From Streptomyces subrutilus (GTDB taxonomy: Bacteria; Actinomycetota; Actinomycetes; Streptomycetales; Streptomycetaceae), in contig NZ_CP023701.1 in NCBI RefSeq assembly GCF_008704535.1, positions 310,001 through 374,000 on the forward strand: a DNA stretch of 64,000 bases, written 5' to 3'. The notes under the pieces were generated by a model. That model was given only the letters and a program-made list of their open reading frames with translations, was not told the origin of the DNA and did no database searches. Both the position numbers and the translations under genes were made by a program. Positions 1-8,254 of this stretch are shown one piece after another (the first letter of the stretch is position 1; every line of letters begins with the position of its first letter).

Positions 1-150
1 TGGAGCAAGCGAGCCACTGTGACGAGGTCGGCGCCGGCCAGACCACTGAGCATCCGGAAGCGACTGAAAACGCGACTCGGGACCAGAGTTCCAGCCAGAA
101 CCCTCAACCTTTCCCAGACACGGCCTGGGTATCTGGCCAATGGCTTCGGG

Positions 151-609
151 TCAGGTCCGCTTGCGGCTCGCGAGCTCGTCAGAGAGCTCCTGCACATGGG
201 CGGGGTCCGCGTCCCGGGCAAGGGCGACGTAGTGGTCCATGACGGCCGGCCGGTAGCGCACGGGCAACGTCTGTCCTGGGGCGAGTCGGGTGAGCTCGGT
301 GATCGTGAGGTCTTCGTCTGCGATACCGCGGAACGAGATGCCGCCCACGGCCTCCACGTCGAACATCAGGACCACGCGAGGACTACCGTCGCTGCTGACC
401 TCCCGCCAGTTGACGAGAACACCGAGCGCAAGCACCCCCGTACGCAGTTCCGCATTGCGCTTCCGTGCATCACTACTCAGGAGCGGGTTCGGGGCGATGC
501 CCGGGAAGTCGGGCCCGACGCCGAGCGATTCCCGACTCAGGTCGGGCCTGAGCTGCGCCATCAGATCGTCGAGCTTCAGATCGTTGCGATTCTTCTTCCG
601 ACCGAACAT
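151..609 (-). CDS. Hypothetical cytoplasmic protein, 152 aa
   Basis: The product is 152 residues with a basic N-terminus (MFGRKKNRN), no signal peptide and no membrane segment. The ATG at 609 is preceded at good spacing by AAGGGGTCAGG, which supports this start. The middle is beta-rich (VVLMFDVEAVGG) and is followed by a G..LPVRYRP motif resembling the short beta-domain motifs of actinobacterial DUF3592/SHOCT-associated proteins, but this is only a weak likeness. It stands alone: the plus-strand genes that follow are decayed, so the neighbourhood gives no functional clue. I do not recognise the family; the reading frame itself looks real from codon bias and the ribosome site. Confidence 0.7.
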   Translation of the reverse strand: MFGRKKNRNDLKLDDLMAQLRPDLSRESLGVGPDFPGIAPNPLLSSDARKRNAELRTGVLALGVLVNWREVSSDGSPRVVLMFDVEAVGGISFRGIADEDLTITELTRLAPGQTLPVRYRPAVMDHYVALARDADPAHVQELSDELASRKRT

Positions 610-839
610 CCTGACCCCTTCCTCACACCGGTGCCGAACTCTCGGCTTGGCGCTTCACCCTCACTGCGATTGTATGTCGCGGCCATTCCCGACCTCCGGC
701 GCATCGCCCCGTCCCTATGGGGTCGCCGTCTGCGGGCGCGGACGGGCTTCGGTCGGCGCACCTGGCTGTCGGACGAGCCACGTCCGCGAGCCGACAGGAG
801 GACCAAGCCGTGCTCGATAGCGGCCCCGATCCCCGGGCA

Positions 840-1619
840 GGACATCAGGCTCCTCAACGAAGTGGGACCGCGGGCCCTCAAGGTGCCGCGATTCTTGGCC
901 CACAACGGCCTGGGCATCCCCGACACCGCGCGCCGAAGCGAGCCACGTGACCATGCCTCGCACCGCATCATCGCCAGCCTGCTGTCCAGCATCGTCCCAG
1001 AGATCAAAGAGTGGGTCGTGCTGCTGCGGTGGGAAGGCCGCAACGGCCGGCCCCACCCCCGCTACGCCACGATCAGGAACTGCCTCACCTACGCCCACCC
1101 GGCCCTGGTCGAGTGGGGGCGACGCTACCGAACACTGCGCAAGGTGACCCCGGCCGACGCCGCAATGGAAGCTCAAGTGGGCGAGGCGGCACGCCACCTG
1201 GGGATGGCGCTACGCAGCATCTCGCTCAAGCGCAACAAGACCACCTTGCGCGACCCCACCCGTGGCAGCGTTGTGCCTCACGGCCCTCACGGCCGCCGCG
1301 GACGCTCCCCAGCAACATGGGAGCCGGGCTCATCGACCGCGCGACCGGGGCCGCTGATCGCCTGGCCGTGGCTCTCGTCGCGAACCACGCGGTCGACCAA
1401 CGCGCACTCACCCGCATCCTCGTGGACGACCCGTCGGAAAGCCGGAGCCGCCTACTCATCAGACGTCGCCACGGGCTGCGCGTCGTCCACCTTGACGAGG
1501 TCACCGTCAGCCTCCTCGACCAGTGGCTTCGCGAGCGTTACCGCCGCTGGCCCGCAACGCGCAATCCGCACCCGCTCATCAGCCAGCAGACCGCCGCGGA
1601 GACGCCCGATGCCAGCTGA
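840..1619 (+). pseudogene. Decayed site-specific integrase (tyrosine recombinase-type)
   Basis: Two consecutive reading frames together resemble Streptomyces site-specific integrases. The first (about 849-1300) carries EIKEWVVLLRWEGRNG and the HPALVEWGRRYRTLR region. The second (about 1312-1619) carries LIDRATGAADRLAVALV, ILVDDPSESRSRLLIRRRHG and LLDQWLRERYRRWP, ending in the HPLISQQTA segment that precedes the catalytic box in this family. A frameshift lies near 1300, and a stop at 1617-1619 removes the catalytic H-x-x-R and Tyr part. It cannot make an active recombinase. It may be a relic of an integrated element; no matching attachment site was found. Family recognition is from memory of the motifs. 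Confidence 0.6.
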
Positions 1620-1695
1620 AAGCCCGTGGCGGTGCAGCCGTGGGTCCGGCGTCATCCTCATGTGAATGTGATGCAACCCGTTCACCACCCTGGTC

Positions 1696-2190
1696 ATGGC
1701 CCGCGAGCCCATCCCGGCCAGGCCGTCCGTCTTCCCCGCCGGACCCACCCCGGACAAGAGCAACCCCGTCCCGTCTTGGAGGCCCCAGGCCCTGCGGGTG
1801 CTCGCCGAGCAGTGGACCGGCCCCCAGACGCTGACCGTCCTGAGCCCCGAATCCAGCAACGGCGACCGCGCAGACCGCTACGAGACCCAGGTCCACTGGG
1901 AGACCGAAGCCCGCGCCACGGCCACGGCCACGGCCACGGCGATCCTCTTCTGGATCCCCCGCGACCTCAAGACGCCGCCGTCCATGATCACCAACGTCGA
2001 GTTCGGCCTCGACGTCGGCACGGGCCGGGCCGTGCTGGGCTGCTTACCGACTGCCCCGACCCCGAGCGCAACCGCTACCTGATCTGCGTGGCCCACCGCC
2101 ACGGCGCACCGGTCTGCACAACCCTACCGACACGGTGCCCGAGGCCCTCGCGCTGGTCTCCGCCGCCCTCCCGGAGTGGGGGTCCACTCG
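1696..2190 (+). pseudogene. Decayed nucleoside 2-deoxyribosyltransferase-like gene
   Basis: The frame starting at ATG 1696 has the family-like segments VFPAGPTPDK, LTVLSPES and NVEFGLDVGTGRAVLG. It then shifts near 2045 into DCPDPERNRYLICVAHRHG and again near 2130 into PEALALVSAALPEW. All three segments align in order with one actinobacterial nucleoside 2-deoxyribosyltransferase-domain protein of roughly 150 residues. Two frameshifts make it a pseudogene, barring sequencing error. A (CCACGG) run at about 1917-1942 adds an Ala-Thr repeat to the protein. Such proteins would exchange the base of a deoxynucleoside, but this copy is unlikely to do so. Confidence 0.6.
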
Positions 2191-2324
2191 ATGCCAGGAT
2201 CGCTACCCGGGCCCCTTACCTGAGGTGTGGTGTGGCGTTGGTCAGAACACGCAAACAGCTCCGGGTGGTCCGGTCCCGGTGAATGATCACCCGCGTTGTG
2301 CACACCACAGTGGAGGAGAGTCCC

Positions 2325-3431
2325 ATGACAGCTTCCGTCAGGTATCCGGGCGTCTACATCGAGGAGACGTTCAGTCTCAGCCTGTCCGTCCAATCGGGGC
2401 AGACCGCGGTGACGGCATTCGTCGGCGACTTCGCCGGCGTGCCCGTGGGCGGGGTGCGGGTGAACAGCTGGCTGGACTTCGCCACCCTGGCCGATGGAGA
2501 CGGCAACGGGGACGTCCGCAAGGCTCTGGGCCCGGTCCTCAAGAGCTACTTCCAGAACGGCGGCGGACACTGCTATCTGATCAGCTCCGCCGCATCCGGC
2601 CTCGCCGAGGCCTTGGAGGCGGTGACTGCGCTGGGGGACGTGACGATCCTGGTCGCTCCCGGCCTGTGGGACCAGGGCGCGCAGGTGGCAGGTGAGTGGG
2701 CCCGCGCGCTCGCCGGTTGGGCCGCCCAGAACAAGGCGATGGCCGTCCTGCACACCGCCCGCGACCACTCCCCCGAGCAAGCCGGTGAGGCGATCGACGC
2801 GTGGGGCTTGGGCGAGGAGGTCAGGCCGTACGCGGCGGTGTACTTCCCCTGGCTTCGGCAGAGCGGGGACGACGAGCCGGTCGTGCCCAGCGGTGCCGTC
2901 GCCGGCGCCTGGGCCGCGGTCGACCGTGAGCGCGGCGTGTGGAAGGCCCCCGCCAACATTGCCCTGCGCGGTGTCGACGGCCCGCTCCATCAGGCCGGCG
3001 ACGCCGACCAGGCTGCCCACCGCAACCTCAACTTCATCCGCACCTTCCCCGAGGCGGGCGTGCTGATCTGGGGTGCACGCACTCTCTCCGACACCGGCGA
3101 GTGGCGCTACGTTCCCATCCGTCGCCTCTTCAACGCGGTCGAGGACGACATCAAGCGGGCGATGCGCTTCACCGTGTTCGAGCCGAACAGCGCGCCCACC
3201 TGGGAGCGGGTGCGTTCCGCACTGGACAGCTACCTGCACGGTCTGTGGCAGCAGGGCGGCCTCGTGGGCCAGACCCCGCAGGAGGCGTACTTCGTGCAGG
3301 TCGGCAGGGGCATCACGATGTCGGAGGGCGATGTCGCGGAGGGCCGACTCATCGTCAAGGCCGGCCTCGCTGCCGTGCGGCCGGCCGAATTCGTCATCCT
3401 GCAGTTCACCCAGGAGATGAGCCAGGCCTGA
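2325..3431 (+). CDS. Phage tail sheath / contractile injection sheath protein
   Basis: The product (368 aa from ATG 2325) begins TASVRYPGVYIEE, the hallmark N-terminus of contractile tail sheath proteins. It contains the conserved core (TAVTAFVGDFAG) and ends in the sheath C-terminal domain (RFTVFEPNSAPTWERVR, then GRLIVKAGLAAVRPAEFV). GTGGAGGAG lies 5 nt upstream of this ATG, so the longer in-frame extension from 2283 is not preferred. Sheath subunits polymerise around an inner tube and contract in phage tails, R-type pyocins and extracellular or Streptomyces cytoplasmic contractile injection systems. No tube, baseplate, spike, ATPase or effector gene is adjacent, so this copy is an orphan. 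At 368 aa it is of ordinary length and looks intact. Confidence 0.88.
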   Translation: MTASVRYPGVYIEETFSLSLSVQSGQTAVTAFVGDFAGVPVGGVRVNSWLDFATLADGDGNGDVRKALGPVLKSYFQNGGGHCYLISSAASGLAEALEAVTALGDVTILVAPGLWDQGAQVAGEWARALAGWAAQNKAMAVLHTARDHSPEQAGEAIDAWGLGEEVRPYAAVYFPWLRQSGDDEPVVPSGAVAGAWAAVDRERGVWKAPANIALRGVDGPLHQAGDADQAAHRNLNFIRTFPEAGVLIWGARTLSDTGEWRYVPIRRLFNAVEDDIKRAMRFTVFEPNSAPTWERVRSALDSYLHGLWQQGGLVGQTPQEAYFVQVGRGITMSEGDVAEGRLIVKAGLAAVRPAEFVILQFTQEMSQA

Positions 3432-3478
3432 CCCGCTGTCGTCGAGCCCCCGGGGGCTGCCACAGGAAGCGCACGGTG

Positions 3479-3498
3479 GCGGCCCCCCCGGGGGCCGC
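3479..3498 (+). terminator. Possible terminator after sheath gene
   Basis: GCGGCCCCC and GGGGGCCGC form a 9-bp stem 48 nt after the sheath stop codon, with a second GC palindrome (AGCCCCC/GGGGGCT) at 3445-3458. There is no T-run, as is usual in high-GC actinobacteria. Confidence 0.4.
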
Positions 3499-3642
3499 TC
3501 AGGACGGCTCCGCTCCCCCAGTGGACGTCAGAGTCGCCGGCATCTTGCAACGCCCGCGAGACCGAGGGAGTTTCGTGAGGATTCTGTTCAAGGTGGCCTG
3601 TGCGACGGAGTGCTGTCCTGTCTCACGGAACCTTGACCGTTC

Positions 3643-4073
3643 TCACTGAACCGACCGGCTCCGCAACTGGTCAGGGAGGTCCGGGCGCCGTGGTCCCGCA
3701 TCGGCAAGCAGCCGCGGCAACTCAAGCCGGGCCTGGTGCCGGGAACTCGTCGGCGAAGGGGGGATCGGGCTTGGCCAGGTGAAGGCGAAGCGGCGAGAGT
3801 GCCTGTCGTAGGTCACCGAGGCGCCGCAGGGGGTCAGTGCGAAGCGACGATGGACCCAGCCGTCGAGGGCGAGGGCAGCGACCTCCGCGCGGAAGTCGGC
3901 GCCTGGGTACGCAAATGCATCGACCTCGAGGACCAAGGCCCGGCCGTCAAACAGCTGCTCGGCGTGCAGCGAAGCCCCGAACGCAAGCCAAGCGGCCTCC
4001 AGCCAGTACGGGGTCCGGTCCGTGGGCAGGCGCAGGTACAGCGCTCGACACGTGCACACAAGTCATCGTCCAC
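3643..4073 (-). pseudogene. Hypothetical gene, probably frameshifted near its start
   Basis: A minus-strand frame running from about 4059 to 3643 encodes a protein-like sequence (YLRLPTDRTPYWLEAAWLA, then DGWVHRRFALTPCGASVTYD) with good third-position bias. A more natural start, GTG at 4073 followed by DDDLCARVER, lies in another frame and joins it after a one-base shift near 4040. I therefore read it as a lightly decayed gene, though the intact 138-residue frame could still be translated. No domain, signal peptide or membrane segment is recognised. Confidence 0.42.
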
Positions 4074-4334
4074 AATCCACGGCCGAACGACCAGCTCGCC
4101 ACCGGGGCGACCGCCAGTATCTCCGACCCCGCCCCGAGCGGTCGGGATCCTTCGTGCTTTCGAGGCCGGGCGGGCCGAGCACTACGCTGTCGGTATGGGT
4201 CGTGGGGATCTGACGAACGCCGCCTGCAACCTCAGTAATCAGGCGAATCGTTCCGGGTTTCGGAGCTCGGGGAGGAGTGGTGCCTGTCGTCAAACGATCG
4301 TTTCCGGCGGCGTAGGTCCGGGAGATCGTGTCCG

Positions 4335-5062
4335 AAACTGGACGGCGTGTTCGGTGGCCTGCCCGGGGTCCTGCGGGACCAGGCCGGAGGGGCCGGACTG
4401 CAGCAGCACCCGCGCCGCCTGGGGCCCGATGTCGGGTTCGAGGGCGAGCATCAGCGACGACTACGCGCCGGCGGACTGCCCGCCCACCGTGACCCGGTCG
4501 GGGTCGCCGCCGAACGCGGCGATGTTCTCCCCGCCCAACGAAGCAGCGCGACCTGATCCTGAAAGCCGAGGTTGGCCACGCCGGCCTCGGGCAGGTACAG
4601 GTAACCCCACGGCTCCAGCCGGTAGGTGGCGCTCACCACCGCGATGTCGCCCAGCGCGGCCAGCCGGCCCCCGTCATACCCGTCCCAGCCGCCGCTGCCG
4701 CTGGTGAAGCCCCCTCCGTGCCACCACACCAGCTCCGCGCGCGCCGCGCGCTCACCGATCGCCCCGCGCGGCGCGAACACGTTCACGCTCAGGCTCCCGT
4801 CCTCGGCCCGGTCGGGCACCCGCACGCCCTGCACCCGCTCCAGGCGCGAGGTGGCCTGCGGCACCGACGGCCCGGCCGTCGCCCCGTCCCGCACCCCGGC
4901 CCAGCCCCGGTGCGGCCGCGGCGGCGCGAAGCGCAGCTCGCGCACCGGCGACGCCGCGTACGGGATACCTCGGAAGCACACCGTCCCACCCCGGACCACC
5001 CCCGCGACACCCCCGCGCGCCGTCTCCACGACCTCGAACCCCGCTGTCGGCATCCGTCCCAT
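4335..5062 (-). pseudogene. Carboxylesterase type B, frameshift plus nonsense
   Basis: From ATG 5062 the frame encodes the N-terminal half of a carboxylesterase/lipase of the type-B alpha/beta-hydrolase family. It has GIPYAASPVRELRF, the SLSVNVFAP strand and the HGGGF oxyanion-hole motif. Near 4550 the frame breaks; in the shifted frame it continues ENIAAFGGDPDRVTVGGQSAGA, which includes the nucleophile-elbow serine, and is immediately followed by a TAG where a Trp or similar residue is expected. Recognisable sequence (LMLALEPDIGPQAARVLLQ) persists beyond the stop to about 4335. The last third, with the catalytic acid and His, is missing. This is a clear pseudogene. Confidence 0.8.
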
Positions 5063-5298
5063 CCGCTCCCGTCCGCTCCGGTTGCTTCAGGGAAAGTCCT
5101 ACGCCAGGGTCGCCATCACGGCCAAGAAGATTCGGCTCGGCCGCGAAAGCGCGCCGTAGCGGCGGCCTCGGATGTCCGTTCCGGAGCCGAATGCCGGACC
5201 TCCGCACCCGGCGGCCCCGAGTTGCCGACGCCCCTACCTCTTGCCATCGTTTGTCCTGAGTGCCAGATCAGGGACTCGGGGGTACGGAAGCCGGTCCT

Positions 5299-7002
5299 AT
5301 GAGCAGCAGCCGCGATGACGAAGCCGGGCACGACAAGCCGTGGAGCCGGCCGGGACGGGGCCGGTATGCTCTTGGCCGCCTTTCGGGGATGCTGCGGCCG
5401 GACATCTCGGTGTACCGCCCGGAACCGGGCAGGGTGCGCGTCGAGAACGACTGCCCGGTCGTCACCCGGGACGGCACGGTCCTTCGGGTCAACGTGTACC
5501 GGCCGCCGGATGACACGCCTGTCCCTGTGATCCTCTTCGCCCACCCGTATGGGAAGGACGACCTGCCCGAGTTCACCGCGTCGGGTCGGCCCAAGCTGTC
5601 GTTCCGCTACCGGGCCATGCGCCAGACCGGGCCCCTGGTCTTCTCGTCGCTCACGACCTGGGAGGGGCCCGACCCGGTGTGGTGGGTCGGGCGGGGCTAC
5701 GCGGTGGTGAACTGCGACGTGCGGGGCGCGGGCACGTCCGATGGCGTCGGGTCGCTGTTGTCGGCCCAGGAGGGTGAGGACGTCCACGACCTGATCGAGT
5801 GGGCCGGGGCCCAGCCGTGGAGCAGCGGAGCCGTCGGGATGCTCGGGGTGTCGTATCTGGCGCTCACGCAGTGGCGGGCGGCGTCCACCCGGCCGCCGTC
5901 GCTGAGGGCGATCGCGCCGTGGGAGGGGTTCACGGATGCCTACCGGGGGCTGTTGCGCCCCGGCGGCGTGGAGGAGGACGGATTCCTCAGGCTGTGGGAC
6001 CTCGGTCTGAAGAAGGTCCGGCAGACCTACTCGTTCCGGCGGGAGAGCGCCCGTCGGCCCGTGGTCGACGCCTGGTACCGGTCCCTCGATCCCGATCTGT
6101 CCGCGATCGAGGTGCCCGCGCTGGTCTGCGGCAGCTTCTCCGACAACAACCTCCACAGCCGCGGGTCGTTCGCCGGATTCGAGCGGATCGCCTCCGTGGA
6201 GCGGCACCTGTACACCCACCGCGGCGGCAAGTGGGCCGTCTTCTACGACCAGGAAGCCCGCGCGGCCCAGCTGCGCTTCTTCGAACGCCACCTGAAGGGT
6301 CGGGACGTGCCGCGGCTGCCCCGGGTGCGGCTGGAGGTCCGGGACCGCGCCGACCACGTGGTGGAGGTGCGGCACGAGGAGTCATGGCCTCTGGCGCGCA
6401 CCCGGTGGACCCCCGGGTACCTCACGGCCGGGGGCCTCGCCGTCGATCCGCCGACGGCTCCGGGATCGCTCTCCTTCGATGTCCGCCGGCAAGGCGCCCG
6501 GTTCGGCTGGACGGTCACGGAGGACACCGAACTCACCGGTCCCATGGCACTGCGGCTCTACGTGGAGCTCCACGACGCCGACGACCTGGATCTCGTCGTC
6601 GGCGTCGAGAAATGGAGCGGGGGCCGGTTCGTCCCGTTCGAGGGCTCCTACGGGTACGGCCGAGACCGCGTCGCCACCGGGTGGCAGAACCTCGCACTGC
6701 GGGCGCTCGACGCCGACCTGTCGCGGCCCTTCGAGCCGGTGCCGGCCTGTCTGGTGCGCGAACCCGTCCCGGCGGGGGAGGTCGTTCCCGTCGACATCGC
6801 GCTCGGCGCCTCCTCGACCCTGTTCCGCTCGGGGGAGCAGCTCCGACTGGTGGTCGCCGGCCGCTGGCTGTCCCCGCGCAACCCGCTCACCGGACAGTTC
6901 CCCGCCTCCTACAGAACCCGGGCCCGAGGACGCTGCACCCTGCACTGGGGACCGCACCGGCCCGCCCGGCTCCTGCTGCCCGTCATCCCGGCGAGGACAT
7001 AG
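5299..7002 (+). CDS. CocE/NonD family alpha/beta hydrolase
   Basis: The protein (567 aa) has the CocE/NonD layout. An N-terminal alpha/beta-hydrolase domain carries RDGTVLRVNVYRP, VILFAHPYGKDD, NCDVRGAGTSDG and the nucleophile elbow GVSYLA with Ser at about residue 185. A C-terminal jelly-roll domain follows (TPGYLTAGGL, FDVRRQGARFGWTVTEDTELTG, LFRSGEQLRLVVAGRW). Such enzymes hydrolyse esters or act as X-Pro peptidases; the substrate cannot be read from sequence. ATG 5299 gives MSSSRDDEAG; a GTG-type start 13 codons upstream is possible but has no better ribosome site. No signal peptide is seen, so it is probably cytoplasmic. Length is normal and the frame is intact. It stands alone between decayed neighbours. 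Confidence 0.9.
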   Translation: MSSSRDDEAGHDKPWSRPGRGRYALGRLSGMLRPDISVYRPEPGRVRVENDCPVVTRDGTVLRVNVYRPPDDTPVPVILFAHPYGKDDLPEFTASGRPKLSFRYRAMRQTGPLVFSSLTTWEGPDPVWWVGRGYAVVNCDVRGAGTSDGVGSLLSAQEGEDVHDLIEWAGAQPWSSGAVGMLGVSYLALTQWRAASTRPPSLRAIAPWEGFTDAYRGLLRPGGVEEDGFLRLWDLGLKKVRQTYSFRRESARRPVVDAWYRSLDPDLSAIEVPALVCGSFSDNNLHSRGSFAGFERIASVERHLYTHRGGKWAVFYDQEARAAQLRFFERHLKGRDVPRLPRVRLEVRDRADHVVEVRHEESWPLARTRWTPGYLTAGGLAVDPPTAPGSLSFDVRRQGARFGWTVTEDTELTGPMALRLYVELHDADDLDLVVGVEKWSGGRFVPFEGSYGYGRDRVATGWQNLALRALDADLSRPFEPVPACLVREPVPAGEVVPVDIALGASSTLFRSGEQLRLVVAGRWLSPRNPLTGQFPASYRTRARGRCTLHWGPHRPARLLLPVIPART

Positions 7003-7173
7003 AGCCGGCCGTCCCGGGCCGACCCAGTGGGCGCACCAGGTTCCAGATGTTCCACTCCCCCACCGGCCAGCGTGCCGAGGAGACGGGCGGCCATCCTCTG
7101 TGTCATGTGTCGCGTAGCGCCGACCTGTCCGGCGCCCGGGCAGGATGGGTCGGTGCCGGCCTCGTTCGCCGGG

Positions 7174-7480
7174 TCAGTAGTTCTCGGCTCGCAGGCCGTC
7201 CTTCCCGTACGAGGAGCTCGTCAGGCTTCTCTCCCGCGGGCCGGGCAGGGAGCAGAACGGCCTCGGTGTCCCCCTGCTCTCCAGGTAGCACTCGTAGGCG
7301 TCGAAGCCATGGCGACCGCTGTGCCGGACGCCCCCAGCAGCACGGCGGCCGCCAGCAGGCTCATGCCCGCTGGGAGGAGGACGGGCAGCCGGAGGATCAC
7401 GTACCGGGGCAGTGCGGAGGCCGCGCCGCTGTCGGCGAGGACCAGCAGGCATGGCCATGGGAAGTACACCGGGGGGGTAC
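7174..7480 (-). pseudogene. Remnant of a small membrane protein
   Basis: A minus-strand stretch encodes a hydrophobic region (ILRLPVLLPAGMSLLAAAVL) and then, after a frameshift near 7315, a hydrophilic tail containing FDAYECYLESRGTPRPFCSL and ending GLRAENY at a stop at 7174. The two pieces look like one membrane-anchored protein, but no intact start is present. Function is unknown. Confidence 0.4.
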
Positions 7481-7570
7481 TTCGCAACCAGCCCGTCTGC
7501 GTCACTGGCATGGGCGTGGTCCGCGCAGGCGTTCCGGTGATGCTCGTGGGCTGCGGGTTCACCTGGTCGG

Positions 7571-8254
7571 TCAGAGGACGCGGCGGCGGGGTGGGTGTAC
7601 CAGGGCTGTCTGGTAGGCGATCACGACCAGTTGGGCTCTGTCCCGGGCACCGAGCTTGGACATGGCCCGGTGGATGTGGGTGCGGACCGTCAGGGGGCTC
7701 AGGAACAGGGTTCCGGCGATCTCCGTGTTGGAGCGTCCCTCCGCCGCCAAGGCCATGACCTCGCGTTCCCGGGAGGTCAGATCGGCGAGGCGTTCCGGGG
7801 TGGCCGGGGCCGTGCCGGGGGCGGGTGTCATCAGGAAGCGCGTGATCAGCGCGCGGGTGGCGGCCGGTGTGAGGAGGGCCTCTCCGGCGGCCACCGTACG
7901 GAGGCCCGCCAGGAGCGCGTCGGCGCTGACGTCCTTGCCCAGGAAGCCGCTCGCTCCCGCGCGCAGGGCCTGGGCGACGTATTCCTCCGTCTCGAAGGTG
8001 GTCAGGACGAGGACGCGGGTGGCGGACAGGTCCGGGCCCGCGCACAGCGTCGCCGTGCCGGCGAGGCCGTCCGTGCCTGGCATCCGGATGTCCATCAGGA
8101 CGATGTCGGGGTGGTGGGCGCGCGCCTGGGCGACGGCCTCGGCGCCGTCGGCCGCCTCCGCGACCACCTCCATGTCGGGGCAGGAGTCGACCAGTATGCG
8201 GAAGGTGGCCCTCAGCAGGGCTTGGTCATCGGCGAGCAGCACTCTGATGGTCAT
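7571..8254 (-). CDS. NarL/FixJ-family response regulator
   Basis: The product has 227 aa. The receiver domain occupies about residues 1-120, with acidic pocket D9-D10, phospho-acceptor D55 (IVLMDIRMPG) and a conserved Lys in GFLGKDV. A LuxR-type helix-turn-helix lies at about 155-215 (LTSREREVMALAAEGRSN then VRTHIHRAMSKLGARDRAQ). It binds DNA when phosphorylated. Its ATG at 8254 lies inside the end of the upstream kinase gene (28-bp overlap), so the two are one translationally coupled two-component operon. Adjacent targets are not obvious. Confidence 0.93.
   Translation of the reverse strand: MTIRVLLADDQALLRATFRILVDSCPDMEVVAEAADGAEAVAQARAHHPDIVLMDIRMPGTDGLAGTATLCAGPDLSATRVLVLTTFETEEYVAQALRAGASGFLGKDVSADALLAGLRTVAAGEALLTPAATRALITRFLMTPAPGTAPATPERLADLTSREREVMALAAEGRSNTEIAGTLFLSPLTVRTHIHRAMSKLGARDRAQLVVIAYQTALVHPPRRRVL

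Noticed and set aside
19..1665. A 548-codon plus-strand open frame
   Set aside because: Only its 849-1300 part is protein-like (integrase remnant); the first half is antisense to the gene at 151-609 and is open through GC bias.
5799..7616. A 605-codon frame over the CocE hydrolase
   Set aside because: Arg/Gly/Pro-rich shadow frame without domains.
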